Assembly (NCBI GenBank): GCA_036429605.1
Contig: CM071591.1
Span: 1,922,001 to 1,986,000 of the forward strand
DNA: 64,000 nt
DNA from: Cladobotryum mycophilum
Lineage: Eukaryota; Ascomycota; Sordariomycetes; Hypocreales; Hypocreaceae
Reading direction: 5' to 3'
Positions 25,401 through 39,193 of this stretch are shown here, one piece after another. Below the pieces are notes generated by a model. That model did not search any database. It was given only the letters and a program-made list of their open reading frames with translations, and had not been told where the DNA came from. Within the stretch, counting starts at the first letter, position 1, and each line of letters begins with the position of its first letter. Made by a program: the position numbers and the translations under genes.

Positions 25401-27039
25401 CATTACCAAAATCGAACAAGGGGGGGATTCAGCCGGTCTGGGACAACCCAAAAGACGGCTCCATTAGAAATCAGAACAGCTGTTCCTCTAAGCAGCACAC
25501 TGACACTGAATGGCTTTGACGGCAGAAGCCTTGAAACTCTTCTAGCAGTATGTAGCATGCCGTCTTGTCCTGGGGGCCCCAGCCAAGATCAGATCGACGC
25601 AACGCTTCCCGGGCTAGTTCGCTGTGAGTGATAATGGATGGATGGGGGAGAGAGAGGCATGAACATGGTAAAGACGACCGACAGCGACAAGCTGGCCTGG
25701 CCCGGCCTAACTCCTGGAGAAGAGCATAAAAAGGGGTAGACGTTTCAATGTAAAGTCGCCTACTGCACGCCCATGGCGGGTGTCTTTCGAGTTTTGCAAC
25801 AGCAACTAAGACAGCAGGTGTGGCCTTGGATGGTAGGGTAAGTATTTAAGAGCCGCTGTTGGTACATGTCAGGATGTTCATATGAGCCTCCATTTACAAT
25901 AAGGTTATCGTGATGATAGTTACATTTTGTCCCTGTTTGGTTTCCCCGGTGGGCACTATTGAATTCAACGTAACCTACCTACTGCAATACCATTGGAAAG
26001 AGAGAGAGAAAAGGCTGAGCATTTTTTCGTTTGTGATGGTGAATAATTCTTTGTACCTGCTACATGTGATTGTGAAAGCCATTTTTCTGTCGTGCTACAT
26101 CATGTCGTCACGTCACCATTACAGGCAGATCCCCTTGGTCAGCTTTATTTTTTCTCCGTAACGTTTGGCTGTTGATCAACTGAGTGGACGTTGGCAAGTA
26201 ACGCACTTATTATTTCTTTTCATAAAACAATCACACATGTAGGTTAACAACACCATCACCATTTCCACGCGATTCCCGATACATGTATGTTTATACCCTT
26301 CTTCAGTTCCTCCCCGAGGCACCGTCCAACAACACCAATAAATACAATTTTCACGCTCGCTACCGGGTATGCCATGCCATGCCATGTCATGTTCACATCA
26401 CGCAGGCTGTGCCTTTGTACGAATGGATGCTAATAATAATTCGGCATGCATCCAATCCCGGTAGACCCAGGGGTTAGAGCGAGGGGGCCAACGCACTATA
26501 CGAAGGCAAACCTAGCGGCAAGGGGGGCGTGTATTTTGAGATGCACATTTGGTCTCAATAGCCGGCCGGACGACTCCGTTGCTACGTCTCCCATACCACA
26601 CACCACATCTCGTGTGTCTGCTGCAAGAAAACAAGGCCCTGTCCCCTTTTTCTAGTTCCCGACGAAGAACGATTATACCAGAATCACAGTCGAATTCACG
26701 GCTGAGGGTGAGGTCTCTCGTTCAAGACCCTCGTTGACGTGTTTCTAACCATTCTTCGCTTCCTCACGCTCGCTTCTTTCCCCTTGTCTTTTCGTCTTGG
26801 AACCAACTCCATCTCCGTCTTCCTCCTTCAACTCCCTCTCTTTTTCTACGTCTCTCAAAGGTGTTTGGTTCTGAAACTCGGCCGGGACTTTCTTCATCTG
26901 AAAACTCCCGACTCGACGATTCGCCTCGTGCAACTCTTTCTTTCGAACGCTACACGCTCGTTTGACAGAAAGTCCTTAATCAAACCTCTGCATTGTTGTC
27001 CACGAGCCAGTCCTTGGCTTCGTGCCCACAACTAACACC
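22475..27039. promoter_or_regulatory. 4.6 kb divergent promoter region of the two myosin-type chitin synthases
   Basis: This separates the start codons of the class VII (-) and class V (+) chitin synthase genes. No open frame in it has recognisable features. The class V side (26640-27039) is strongly pyrimidine-rich (CTCGCTTCTTTCCCCTTG-type sequence), as expected for a long leader. The class VII side (22480-22960) is purine-rich on the + strand, which mirrors this. Shared regulation of the pair is inferred from the arrangement. Confidence 0.55.
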
Positions 27040-30000
27040 ATGAGTTTGCCGCCTATCGGCGCAGGCAATGGGGGCGCTCATACCCAGCATTCGTTACCCT
27101 CGTTGCCGACACATCTCCAATCCGACACACATCTCACAGCTCATCTTGCCAGCCGCTTCCATGTATCGCTCCCCACAGCGAGATTGTCATCCCATGGCCT
27201 GATTTGTTTGAACACATACACAAATTCCGCCAAGGGGCCAGATGGCGGAAAGGAAGGGAGCGCCATGGCCGGCGCTGAAGACTTGGCTGAACGCGCCTGG
27301 TTAAGATTGGGACACCGTTCTGAAAGTCAAGCCGTGGTTTTCCTGTAAGCCGCCCTTTTCTCTACAGCATCATGACCGTGTTTGTTCATTCCTGTGCTAA
27401 TAATTTTTCAGGGGTGAATCCGGAGCTGGAAAATCGACAATTCGTAATCATGTCCTGACAGCACTTCTCAACAAGTCATCTACTCCTTTGTCCTCTAAAC
27501 TCTCTCTTGCGGCCTACGTCTTTGACTCGTTGACAACCACAAAGACTGCGACAACTCCCACCGCCTCCAAGGCTGGTTTGTTCTATGAGCTGCAGTATGA
27601 TACCTCAGCCACTACCAACCCAATTCTTATTGGTGGTAAGCTTTTGGATCACCGACTGGAGCGAAGCCGAATTACCGATGTTCCCACCGGAGAGCGTAAT
27701 TTCCACATTTTATATTATCTGCTGGCTGGTACAAGTGAGGCAGAGAGGGGACATCTCGGTTTTGATAGCGGTTCAGCTGGCTCCAACAAGAGATGGAAGT
27801 TTCTTGGTCACCCCACGCAAATGAAGGTTGGTATCAACGATGCCGACGGCTTTCAGCTCTTCAAAAATGCGATGAGAAAATTGGAGTTCCCCAAGAATGA
27901 TATTGCCGAAATCTGCCAGGTTTTGGCCTGTGTTCTACATATTGGCCAACTGGAATTTGAGACAACCAACAAAACCAGTGCGACTGCTGACGACAGTGGT
28001 GGCTTTTCCCACGAGGGTGGGCAGTCTATTACTGCCGTTAAGAACAAGGACGTTCTTGGCATTGTTGCCGCCTTCTTGGGTGTCGGTGCTGCCGATCTCC
28101 AAACCACTTTGGGCTACAAGACCAAGATGATCTCCAAGGAACGTGTTACAGTCATGCTCGACCCCAACGGAGCGCGTGATCATGCGAATGAGCTTGCCCG
28201 AACTCTGTATGGTCTCTTGGTTGCTTGGATTATTGAAAACATCAACGAACGGCTCTGCGCTTCCGAAGAAGCCGTCGCGAACACTGTCTCCATTGTTGAC
28301 TTCCCTGGTTTTGCCCAGCAGTCATCCACCGACTCCGTCCTTGATCAATTGCTCAACAACGCTGCCACCGAGGCCATCTATAATCTGACGCTGCAGAACT
28401 TTTTCGACCGCAAGGCTGATTTGCTTGAGACTGAGGAAGTTACTGTTCCGGCTACCAGCTATTTCGACAACACTGATGCTGTCAAGGGTCTGTTGAAGCC
28501 TGGAAATGGCCTCCTCGGCATCCTCGACGACCAGACTAAGCGAAACCGAACCGACATGCAGCTCCTTGAGAGTCTGCGTAAACGATTTGAGGGCAAGAAC
28601 TCATCCATTGATGTTGGCTCTGCCACAGCAAAGTTGCCTGGTAGCAACTTCCACACCGAGAACTTGGCTGCTAGCTTCACCGTTAAGCATTTCGCTGGTG
28701 AAGTTGAATATCCTATTCGAGGTCTTATTGATGAGAATGGCGAGATTATTTCTGGCGATCTCTTGAGCATGGTTAATTCTACCAAGAGCGACTTCATTGC
28801 TCGTCTCTTTGGTCAGGAGGCGTTGCAAACTGTCACACACCCTCATGAGAAAACCACAATCATGCAAGCTACCGTCAGCTCCAAGCCTATGCGTGCCCCC
28901 AGCGTCATGTCACGCAAGGGCACTAGGAATCGAGGTAACCTCTACCGCAGACAGCAGGAGCCCCTGGAAGAGCAGAGCGTCGATTCGAGAGATCAGAAGC
29001 GCGGCAACAGTAAAGTTGGCATTGAGCAAGGCGCTTCTGGACAATTCTTGTCTTCTCTCGAGAATCTCCAGCGTGCAGTGACTGAGCCTGGCACAAATGG
29101 TTATTTCGTCTTTTGCTTGAAGCCCAATGATCGTCGTATTGCCAACCAGTTCGACAGCAAATGTGTGCGTACACAAGTTCAAACATTTGGAATTGCGGAA
29201 ATCAGTCAGAGACTTAGGTCCGCCGATTTCAGCTTGTTTATTCCTTTTGGTGAATTCCTGGGAATGGCAGATTCCGATACCATCCTTGTTGGCAGTGAAC
29301 GCGAGCGTGCTGAAGCTGTCATTGATGAGAAGCGATGGCCATCCAACGAGGTGCATGTTGGTTCCACCGGTGTCTTTTTGAGTGAACGCTGCTGGCTTGA
29401 GATCGCCCAGCTTTCCACTGCTCTGTCATATTCCGGCCACGCCGCGTCGGACGGTGACGGCATTGATGGACTGACACCTGGCGAGCACCACGCTTTTGGT
29501 GCCTCCAAAGAGCGCCTGCTTTCTGGTGGTAACACTCCCGTGATGTATGGTGAGAAGGGCAAGAATGGCTACTTTGTTGCCGAAGATGCGCGTTCAGAGG
29601 CGGGTGTGTCTGCCTTTGGAGCTGGCGACATGTTCAAGAATCTCGACACTCGTGAGCAGATGGCAGAGCGTGGTAACGAGAAATCCATGGAAGAAGTTGA
29701 AGAGTACAGAGACAGTCCTAGTCGTAAGCGCTGGATCTTCACCACCTTCCTCCTCACCTGGTTCATTCCCGATATTCTGATTCAGAAGCTTGGACGAATG
29801 CCTCGCAAGGATGTTCGTATGGCGTGGAGAGAAAAAGTTGCTATCAACTTCATCATCTGGTTCTCTTGTTTGATCGCCGCTTTCTTCATTGTTGTTTTCC
29901 CCATGCTCATTTGTCCCAGACAGCACGTTTATAGTGCTGCTGAATTGTCTTCCTACAACGGCAAAAAGGGCAAAGACGCATTCGTCTCGGTTCGCGGCTG

Positions 30001-32723
30001 GGTCTTCGATTTAGACGCCATCACCCAGGTCCACTACCCAAGCATTCTGAACAAGAAGTACCTGATGAATTATGCTGGTATGGATGTCTCTGGCCTTTTC
30101 CCTGTTCAAGTTTCAGCCCTCTGTGATGGTGTGAATGGCCCCATCAGCCCCTACGTTCTCCTTGATTACAAGGACACCAACTTCACTGGCTCGCCGGCTT
30201 TGATTAGCACCATGGACCTGAACGCTCACTACCACGATTTCCGATACTTCACCAACGACAGCCGACCTGATTGGTACTATGAACAAATGTACGAGATGAA
30301 GCACAAGTATCTCAAGGGCAACATAGGCTACACTGCTAAATACGTCCGCAATTTGGCCACTAGATCTCAGTCTCTCGCCATTCTCAACAACAAAGTCTAT
30401 GATATGACCAAGTACATTGCTGGTGGACGTAAGTTGAAGGCTCCTATTGGCGAGAAAGTCCCCAACGATCCCAATCTTGCCAATTTCATGGATCCCGATG
30501 TTGTGTCATTATTTCAGTCTCAAGCTGGTAATGATATTACCAAGTACTGGAACTCCTTACAACTCAGTCAAGACTCCAAGGGCAAGATGCAGCGATGCTT
30601 GGATGCCCTTTTCTACATTGGTGATGTTGACACCAGAAACTCTACCAAGTGTAAATTCTCAGAATACCTTGTCGTTGCCGTGTCTGCCATCCTGGTCTCG
30701 GTTATCGGTTTCAAATTCTTGGCCGCTCTGCAATTTGGTGGTAAGAACCTCCCCGAGGATCTCGACAAGTTCGTTATTTGCCAGATCCCCGCCTATACAG
30801 AAGATGAGGATTCGCTTCGTCGTGCTATCGACTCCGCCGCTAGAATGCGGTACGATGACAAGCGTAAACTCTTGGTCATCGTCTGCGATGGTATGATTAT
30901 TGGTCAAGGCAACGATCGACCCACTCCCAGGATTGTCCTCGATATTCTTGGCGTCTCCGAAACTGTCGACCCTGAGCCACTTAGCTTTGAATCTCTCGGC
31001 GAAGGCCTCAAGCAGCACAACATGGGCAAGGTTTACTCTGGATTGTACGAGGTACAGGGTCACATTGTGCCTTTCATGGTTGTCGTCAAGGTTGGAAAGC
31101 CGTCTGAAGTCTCTCGTCCCGGTAACCGTGGTAAGCGAGACTCCCAGATGATCATCATGCGCTTCCTCAACCGCGTCCACTACAATCTGCCCATGAGCCC
31201 TCTTGAACTTGAGATGTATCATCAGATCCGCAACATCATCGGTGTCAATCCAACCTTCTATGAGTTCATGCTTCAAATTGATGCCGATACTGTTGTTGCG
31301 CCCGACTCTGCCACTCGTATGGTTTCAGCTTTGATCAACGACACCTCAATCATCGCCGTTTGTGGTGAAACTGCTCTTACCAACGCCAAGGCTTCGTTCA
31401 TCACCATGATTCAGGTTTACGAGTACTTCATTTCCCACAATTTGTCCAAAGCCTTTGAAAGTTTGTTCGGTTCCGTTACTTGTTTGCCTGGTTGTTTCTC
31501 CATGTACCGACTTCGCGCCGCCGAGACGGGCAAGCCTCTCTTCATCAGCCGCGAGGTTGTTGAGTCTTATGCTACCATCCGAGTCGACACTCTTCACATG
31601 AAGAACTTGCTGCATCTTGGTGAGGATCGTTTCCTCACCACCTTGTTGCTTAAGTACCATTCCAAGTATAAGACCAAGTACATCTCCACCGCACATGCCT
31701 GGACCATTGCTCCCGATGAGTGGCAGGTTTTCCTGTCTCAGCGTCGTCGATGGATTAACTCTACCGTCCACAACTTGATCGAGCTTATCCCCATGGCCCA
31801 GCTTTGTGGTTTCTGCTGCTTCAGTATGCGTTTCGTCGTCTTCATTGACTTGCTCAGTACTGTCGTGCAACCCGTCACCTTGGCCTACATCATTTATCTC
31901 GTTGTCCTCGTTATCCAGAACCCTTCCGTTGTGCCGGTCACGGCCTTCATTCTCTTGGGTGCCATCTACGGTTTGCAGGCCATCATCTTCATTGTTCGCC
32001 GCAAGTGGGAAATGCTTGGCTGGATGGTTCTCTACATTCTCGCCATTCCCGTCTTCAGTTTCGGTCTGCCTCTCTATGCTTTCTGGCACATGGACGATTT
32101 CGCTTGGGGTAACACTCGTGTCGTCGCCGGTGAGCAGGGTCAAAAGATCGTTATTTCCGATGAAGGCAAGTTTGATCCTGCTTCCATCCCTCGCAAGAAG
32201 TGGGAGGAGTACCAGGCCGAGCTTTGGGAGACCCAGACTTCTCGTGATGACACTCGTTCCGAGGTTTCTGGCTTCAGCTACGCTACCAAGGCTCAGGCTC
32301 ATCAATCCGAGTACGCGTATCCTAGCCGACCCAACTCAACTGGCGGTGGCTTCAACCCCGCCATGTCTGCCCATGGTTTTGACCGTAACATGTCTCGCAT
32401 GTCCATGGTTCACTCAGAGATGGGTGGTGCCAACCGCATGAGTCAATATGGTGGCTCACAATTCTTCTCTCCCGACGACATGGTCGGCCTACCGAGCGAT
32501 GATGCTCTTCTCTCCGAGATTCGCGACATCCTCAAGACGGCTGATCTCATGACGGTCACGAAGAAGGGCATCAAGCAGGAGCTAGAACGCCGCTTTGATG
32601 TGCCCTTGGACGCTAAGAGAGCGTACATTAATAGTGGTATGTATTCGCGCTCTTTTACTATCTTTTATCCTCATCACTAACATTATCACAGCAACTGAGG
32701 CTCTCCTTTCTGGCCAACTTTAA
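27040..32723 (+). CDS. class V chitin synthase with myosin motor domain
   Basis: Polar-growth and wall-integrity chitin synthase with a fused myosin-like motor. Exons are 27040-27344, 27412-32636 and 32692-32723, in frame throughout (1853 residues). The motor has an intact P-loop GESGAGKST at about residues 103-111, completed across the first intron, and a diagnostic SIVDFPGF block. Next come two membrane segments (WIFTTFLLTWFIPDIL; FSCLIAAFFIVVFPMLI), a cytochrome b5-like region (VSVRGWVFDLDAIT), a further helix, and the catalytic domain with QIDADTVV and QRRRW (about residue 1545). C-terminal membrane helices and a DEK_C domain ending in ATEALLSGQL follow. The third exon codes only the last ten residues. 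No frame break was found in this long gene. Confidence 0.96.
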
Positions 32724-33514
32724 ACTTAATTCATGCGCACGTAACGCTACTAACTTCATTTAATTTGACGCATTTGACCAAAACTTTCCGGTGGATAAAA
32801 ATCGAGGAGATGGATGGGCACTCAGACTCGTGCACTGCTCAATCTAGCGCACACATCTATTTTTGACAGCTATTATGCTTATTTGGGCGTCTTCTTTCTT
32901 ATAATGCCAACGTAAAACACAGAATCATATATAGCATTAATCTTGGGCGACGTTTGTTTGGGGGAGAAGGGGGTGGAAGAAGTATGTATGTAGGCATGTT
33001 GGGAGGAGGAGAGGGTTTTTGATCCTTTGGGACATGAAGTGACAGCGAGACACATCTTGGACGAAGCGATAACTTATTGTTTGGCTTTGGGTGTTTTTGG
33101 ATTAGATGGAAATGAGAAGGTTGTACATATATCTGTGGAGTTTGATCAATTAAGCCCCGCGCCGCTATTCCTGTTGAACGCCCTGTTCTGGATGCTGTCT
33201 TGTATGTGTGTGTGTAGGGGGAGGGCTGTATTCAATTCGATCCATGCTGAGCCCATTCTTGTACTTGGTCTGTCCTCGTGGTTCGTCTAAATTGTTGTTG
33301 GTCCCTTTGGCGTCTCTTGTATGGTAGTAGATGTTGAAGTGTGAAGACGAAGATGAATATGGATATGAATATACTCGCTCTTGTCTTGATAACATCTGTT
33401 TACTGTTCTCCTTCCAACTCTTGCTTCACCCCCATGTCTCAAGCTGTTGGTCTACATCCTGAGCCCATCGTCTTAGTCTGCTTATCCACGCCTCAGTTCA
33501 GCAACCCCATACAA
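32724..33514. other. class V chitin synthase 3' region
   Basis: Contains the 3' UTR and spacer before the tRNA gene. Short G-rich and TGTGTG-type stretches occur (33205-33230). No gene seen. Confidence 0.5.
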
Positions 33515-33595
33515 GGCAGAGTGCCAGAGTGGTTAATGGGTATGACTAGAAATCATATGGTTTCGGCCTCGCAGGTTCGAATCCTGTCTCTGTCG
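33515..33595 (+). tRNA. tRNA-Ser (anticodon AGA)
   Basis: An 81-nt type II tRNA. The acceptor arms GGCAGAG (33515-33521) and CTCTGTC (33588-33594) pair with one G-U. The anticodon stem TATGA/TCATA encloses loop CTAGAAA, giving anticodon AGA, which reads UCU. A long variable arm and the T-arm GCAGG-TTCGAAT-CCTGT follow, and the discriminator base is G as usual for tRNA-Ser. The D-arm pairs CCA with TGG. I see no intron. It sits between the class V chitin synthase and the 3' end of URB1. Confidence 0.93.
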
Positions 33596-33940
33596 GAGTT
33601 TCTTCTTTTTGCTTGTCTGCATTACATACACATTGATGATCAAGGCTATCTACCTATCCTTTTGCAGAAGTTGCCAATTTGTTTTGTTTTCATTGTTTGA
33701 CTCTTTGTTATCTTACCTGCCCTTTGGCGCCTAGTATAATGAATTTGCGGGATTATATGCGTACATAAGCCCTCTGGGACCTCGAGTAATCGGAATAGAC
33801 AGACTATATGGATCAAGTTGCACCAAGGAACTCTTAATCCTGCTCGTTGTACTAACCAGCTATTCATTCTGGGTATCTCTAGCATTTAGATACAGATTCA
33901 TGCATGTACATCACTCTTGCTTATGCTTCTAGTCCACCCC
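33596..33940. other. spacer between tRNA-Ser and URB1 3' end
   Basis: T-rich just after the tRNA (33596-33612, TTTCTTCTTTTTG), which could serve as the Pol III terminator. Nothing else recognised. Confidence 0.5.
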
Positions 33941-36900
33941 TCATTTCAAATTTCCAATCAGTTTCTCCACCCCTCCTTTGCTCCATGCCGTCACTCGTGC
34001 TTGGTCACACGTCCTCCAAGCCCGTTGTATTAACCCTCCGTATACATCGGCATCCTCCGCGACCTTGCACGCCGCTCTCTGGGCATCCAGCCAACTCAAA
34101 AGTCCGAACCTTGTAATCAGCGTTGTGCTACCGCCAGCAATGCAGGTTGCCCGGTAGATGATTCTGAGTATCCTGACTCTGAGGTTGGATCTGAGGTATG
34201 GGTTGCTACCGACAGCTAGTATTTTCTCGAACCACCTTTTCTTGTGGAAGGTGCCGAGATCAAAGGGCGTCTTCAAAGCATCTAGGATGTATGAGAGGAA
34301 CCATGTGATTTCCGTATAGTACTTGTCATCCTCAGATGGTTCTCCGTGAAGTATGTCGTGTGCCAGCGGTAATTTCTCTAGCGACCAGATGGGACTGCGT
34401 GTTAAGAAGCTATTGATCTTTGGATAGAGAGGGTGGAGCGGGTTTCTCAAAACATCCAAGCTATGAATGGAGAATGCAATGAATGCGGATGGAACTGGGC
34501 CAACATCCACTTGCGGTTTGGACGATTCCGCAAGTTCAGATAGCAGCAGCCAAATCTGCTCCTTTTCTTCATATGGCGACTCTTTGATCTTCATAGCCAT
34601 CTTGAGAATATTTGTGAGAGCCTCCTTTCGGATATTGATGTGGCTTGATGCAAGGAGACCCATCAGCTTCGCGATCCAGCCATCTTCTACCAGATCTTCG
34701 ACACTCTTTGCGTGCCATTTGATTAGAGCTGATGTATCTTCCTCATCTGAGAAAGGTATATGCAGCGTTTGTTCCAGTTTTGATTCGCCCACTCCCTCTT
34801 CGCTGCTGTCTACCTTTTGCTCCTCGTCTCCCGCATCATCCATATCTATGTCGCTATCACTGGCGATTTCCCTCTTTTGCCTTTTCCCAATTTCTCAAGC
34901 TTTACAGAATGAGAAGCTAGATGCTCATGTATCTTGCCATGGACAGATGCCAGAATATCTCTTCCTTTGAATGGGGATAGGGCATTGAGGTAAAGGGAAA
35001 GGAACCGAGCAACCGTGGTTTTTGCTTTCTTTTCAGCCGAGCTTGTAAAGTAGGGCAATTGCTCAGCCATGGCAACTGTGAGCAAGTTGAAATCACCTGT
35101 GTTGTGGTTGCGTTGGTTGTTCTTATCATCGTCTAGGTATGTTTCTAATAGGTCGAGGTATTTGATTGGCGATGTAGCACACCGTGTGATGCAGTTATCT
35201 ATGAACGCCCAAATGCCATCCATGTCTTTTGAACTAGCTTCGCTCATAATAGTTTGCAACGCTTGAAGAAGAGGCTTGAGCCTTGTTCCCTCAGACACAA
35301 GTTGATTCTCAACTGCAACATCAGCCAGGACCTTCTTGAGTTGATCCAATGGAGCAGTTCTATCACTACCGCACAATAGCTGCAATAGTGCGGTGAATGG
35401 CGAGAAAGAATTTTGTCCGCTGATAATTTCAATCTTTGAAAACCACCGCATCCCAGGAGAATAGCTGGCTATGGATACAAGATTCTCCAGCTCCATGATG
35501 CCAAGGGACTTTGGCTGCTGATCGTTGCTCTTCTCGTGTAAACTTTGCAAGACATCGACGAAAAAAGGCGAAACGTCAAAGTTTGCGGCCAGAGCAACCT
35601 GGGGGATCACCTCATAGTAGAGATGTAAGAGACGACTGGTCATTGTCTTATGTATACCATTTTCCTTCGGAATGCTCTTGTAGCATCGAACAATCTCCTT
35701 CATGTCTGGAATCCTCTGGCAAAAGGTATCGATGAGACGTCGAGCTGCCTCCGTCCAGCGTGCATCAGAGGACCTGAATCCTTCCTCATGCATCCTGATT
35801 GCTCGAGAGAGTTTCTCTAGGGCCTCGACCAAAATCCTTGTGGCAAAAAAGGATGTCAAGTTTGACTTGGGTGATAGGCATCGCACAAGAACTTTTTGAT
35901 TGATTGGTAGAGGCAGGATGTTGTCGAGAAGAATAGATGTTGGCGGGGAGTATTGGCATACTGATTTTTGTCGCCGAATGCATTGGGAAGGGGTATCCTC
36001 ATTGTGTTAAAAAGAAACGCAGAATATCCAATCCATGTCATTGAAAGCTTCGGCTCAAAGGTAAAGGACCGATTATTGAAGAAGTAATCGGCAATCAGCT
36101 CCGGTGCGGCAGTTAATATCGCGATCAAGAGCTCGCTATGCTTCAGGCTGGACCATGGACGGAGCTTCGCTGCGAATTCGGACAGAACAAAGTTGAAAAC
36201 AGGGATACCGTTACGGAACCTATCATCCTTAGCTGCTTCATCATTGCCTTGGCCGCTTTGTTTCGCCGTTTGGACTGAGAACTCTTCGCTCGTTTCCTTG
36301 GGGTAGAGACCAGTGGACGGATACAAGATGCCGGCGCCAGGTGTCGTGCATGCATATATCAGGAATTGGTGTACTTTTTTACTAACTGCACCATCTTCGT
36401 TACCCGCTCCCGTTGTATTAGAGTAGTTGTAGAGAGCCAAGAATCGCATTAGTGTTTTAGTGTTGAAGGCTTTAAACTTGATGTCTCGAGGTATCTTGGT
36501 ATCCGCAAGGACATGTGTTTTCAGGATATCCATAATCTCCATGACCAGATAAGGAGGATCGCTCTTAATCATAAAAGTCAAGTGAGATAGCAGTTCTTTC
36601 TGTAGCAGTAGCTCTTTTCTCCCGTCTGAGTGGAGATACCTGAGGCAACTCAAGAAAAAGCGAACAGCATTCGTTCTCACCGACGCCTTCTTGATATCCT
36701 CTTGACTATCGCCCAGATGGCCAATCTCCAAATTTCTTCCCAGAGAGGCAAAGGTGAATGCTCTGGCGCGGACCACCCGTTTCGCATAGGCGCCTCCATC
36801 TAAACAGACAACCTCTCGTAATAGGCGTAGGGTCGGTGATATGATGAAGCCTTTGGCTTTTTCGGCAGACAAATTTCTTGAAACGGATTTGAGTTGGCGC

Positions 36901-37413
36901 TCCTGGACCAGTGTCTGGCAGATACCAAGCCCATAACGAACGAGGTCCAATGTGTCCGAGGTGATGTGGAGGATTAACGCCAAGACGACAGCCACGGAGG
37001 ACATGACACCGTCGTCATTGACCTGCGCAGCAAATGACCACATCTCCATAATGTCATTGAGAAAGACGGCATCTTCGCTGGTGTCTCGTGGTTTGACCAG
37101 TTCAAGGTATTGTCGCAGGATGGTGAATTTGGTATTTCGGTCGTCGTCTTTGGCGACTATTCCGTCGAGGACTCTCTTCAATGATTGAAGACCTGCAGAA
37201 CAGAAATATTAGCCTTGGACGAAGAGATTGATATAGGTGGTTAGAACGGGCCATACCATGTCTTGCTTGGCGCATATCTTGATTAAATGCCAGCAGCTTC
37301 CGAAGCTCGTCGCCAGAACTGACATCCTCGCCGGTGGGAACATCGTGTGTAATTTTCTGTCGTTTTCGGAAAGCGGCTGCCCCATTGGCATCGATGGAAG
37401 TTCTCTTACCCAT
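33941..37413 (-). CDS. URB1: nucleolar pre-ribosome protein Urb1/Npa1, two frame breaks
   Basis: Urb1 (Npa1) is an early 60S pre-ribosome assembly factor in the nucleolus. Minus-strand exons are 37413-37257 and 37192-33941. The start MGKRTS is followed by a basic segment AAFRKRQK. The N-terminal family block reads LQSLKRVLDGI, RQYLELVKPRD and DIMEMWSFAAQ. Two frame breaks interrupt exon 2. At the G-run 35945-35948 one base is missing between KNQYANTP and TSILLDNILPLP. Near 34871-34890 one base is missing in a run just before the acidic stretch IASDSDIDMDDAGDE. With both restored the coding length is 3411 nt, 1136 residues, divisible by three. This is shorter than yeast Urb1, but the C-terminal block (RITFLSYILD-like, then RAWRTCDQA) looks complete. 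The protein is helical-repeat rich. Confidence 0.85.
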
Positions 37414-39193
37414 TGCGAAAAGAGCTCCTTTAGAATCACAACCGCCAATGAAGAACCAGCTTTGACCGTGAACACGACTTGCGTCCTTGGCCACTTTCTT
37501 TCTTCGTCTGGCGTCTCAAGATTTTGGAAATTCTGCCAAATCTTTCCTTTCCCCGCCTTCCCTTTCGGGCGATCCTTGAATAAATTCTCGGAAGCTGGAA
37601 TTAAAATTGATCCGATATTGAGCCCCACAATTATGTCATTCCGCGGGACAAGCTTGCGGAGCTCCAGATGCAACCTCTCAAGCAATGCCCCCCAACCCAC
37701 CACACCACACTATCTGAGCACGAAACAGTTAGGCCACAAGCTATAAAAAGAGAGGTGGTCGTTTCGGGCTCGCATAGGTGCGCTCTCCCCGTGATGGTGG
37801 ATGGAAACTGAGACAAGCATGATGGCTTCGCTCGCATCTTCCACTGTCGTTGGTGGATGTTGCTTCACATGTTTCTTGGGAGTTGAGCCACGCCACAGTC
37901 CGCAGCAGCCCCCAGACCTTCTTGGAGAGAAATCATGTGGTCTGGTCTCCATTGTTTTACATCATATTTACTAAAGGTAGGGGTGGTTGTTACCCCCAAA
38001 ACATTGTGCTGATGCCATCATGACTCTCAGGCATTTTGAAGTGGTGGTGAGAGTTGGGTATTCTTAGAACAGGGGCAATCACAACGAGATTCGCTCAGTA
38101 TCATTAGCTCCATGACCTTGACATACGTCGCAATCGACTATTGTTCTTTCTTTCAATGGTACTGTTGCAAACCAAAGGGCCAGGTGCAAAACGATTCGTC
38201 TGCGAAGAACAACAAATTTCGAAGGAGATGGTCGCCTCCAGAACAGGCACATTAGATTTCCCGATAGAGCAAGGCGTGGCTGTGTGGCGTTTGGTCGCCA
38301 TGGGAAATCTGGCGTGTGCTCTCTCAACTCTCGTCCTGATCAATATGACAGACGCACAGCTCTAATATTTTTTGCCATGTTCGGAGTACAGCTGCTTGCG
38401 TCGCGACACGGAGAAAAACAACGTTGCACTTTGACCAGTGCCGGCATCCCACGCGACCCCTCCTCTGAAGCATCTGCAGCAAAGCCATGGCATGGTGAGT
38501 TGCCAGGCGTGGCGAATGCAAGACATCGACTCGCTGTCCTGCCCTGGCCGTCTGACCTCGTTGGTGGATCCTTTAAATCTGGTGGGTAGCGCCAACCCTT
38601 TGAATCCGGCGTACTACGCGCCTACTGGACGGCCGCATTTCTGGCCCAGCCTATCATCTTCATGACTTGGCTGGTTCACCATTAATTCTGCTCAGCCGCC
38701 ACCCATTGGGTTGTCAAGGATTGCTGTGAAATGGGGGATGAAATGGCTCCAGTCTTCAGGTCAAGTGAGCCTGCGCTACTCAGTACGATGTGTATTTACG
38801 GGCTCACTTGGCCGCTCTCTTCTCAAGAGGAATATCCCGGGAATTTAGTTTCTTTGATGGCGAATCGCTGGTCGTTCGTTTCACTCGTTTTGCTTACTCA
38901 TTTATGTGCCCGGTCGGAAATGGGATTCCTTCTTTATGTGAGATATGAAAACATCGACTGGCATCTTTGGTGAGGCATATGCGTCATGCCTTTCGTGTCT
39001 CATGTTGTGCTGCGGACCTTTGACCTCTTCACATGACGAAAAGCTGCAACATAGTAAGGCCCTTGCCGGTCTCCTTTGCACAGTCCTTAAAGCATCGAAT
39101 AGCCAGAACTTACTGATCAATCCAATTAATCAAGATAATCAGAAATATCCTTTCCCCCTCGTTAGCGATCAGCCGATCACCCAACCGCGGCCA
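37414..39193. other. 1.8 kb divergent spacer
   Basis: Lies between the start of URB1 (-) and the proline/serine-rich gene (+). A frame upstream of URB1 runs to 37703 but looks like leader read-through. Other frames (37710-37952 and 38284-38665) show no conserved features. No gene recognised. Confidence 0.5.

Noticed and set aside
22475..27039. Search for a gene hidden in the chitin synthase spacer
   Set aside because: No frame of meaningful length with protein-like features was found, even allowing for one-base errors.
31346..32305. Long open frame (319 codons) on the - strand
   Set aside because: It is antisense to the catalytic end of the class V chitin synthase. Its acidic, repetitive composition mirrors the sense codons and no motif is recognisable.
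33027..33290. Frame of 87 codons after the class V chitin synthase
   Set aside because: It probably lies in the 3' UTR and spacer, has no family features, and its hydrophobic end is T-rich chance sequence.
37710..37952. Small minus-strand frame upstream of URB1
   Set aside because: No conserved motif, and it lies in the likely promoter of URB1.
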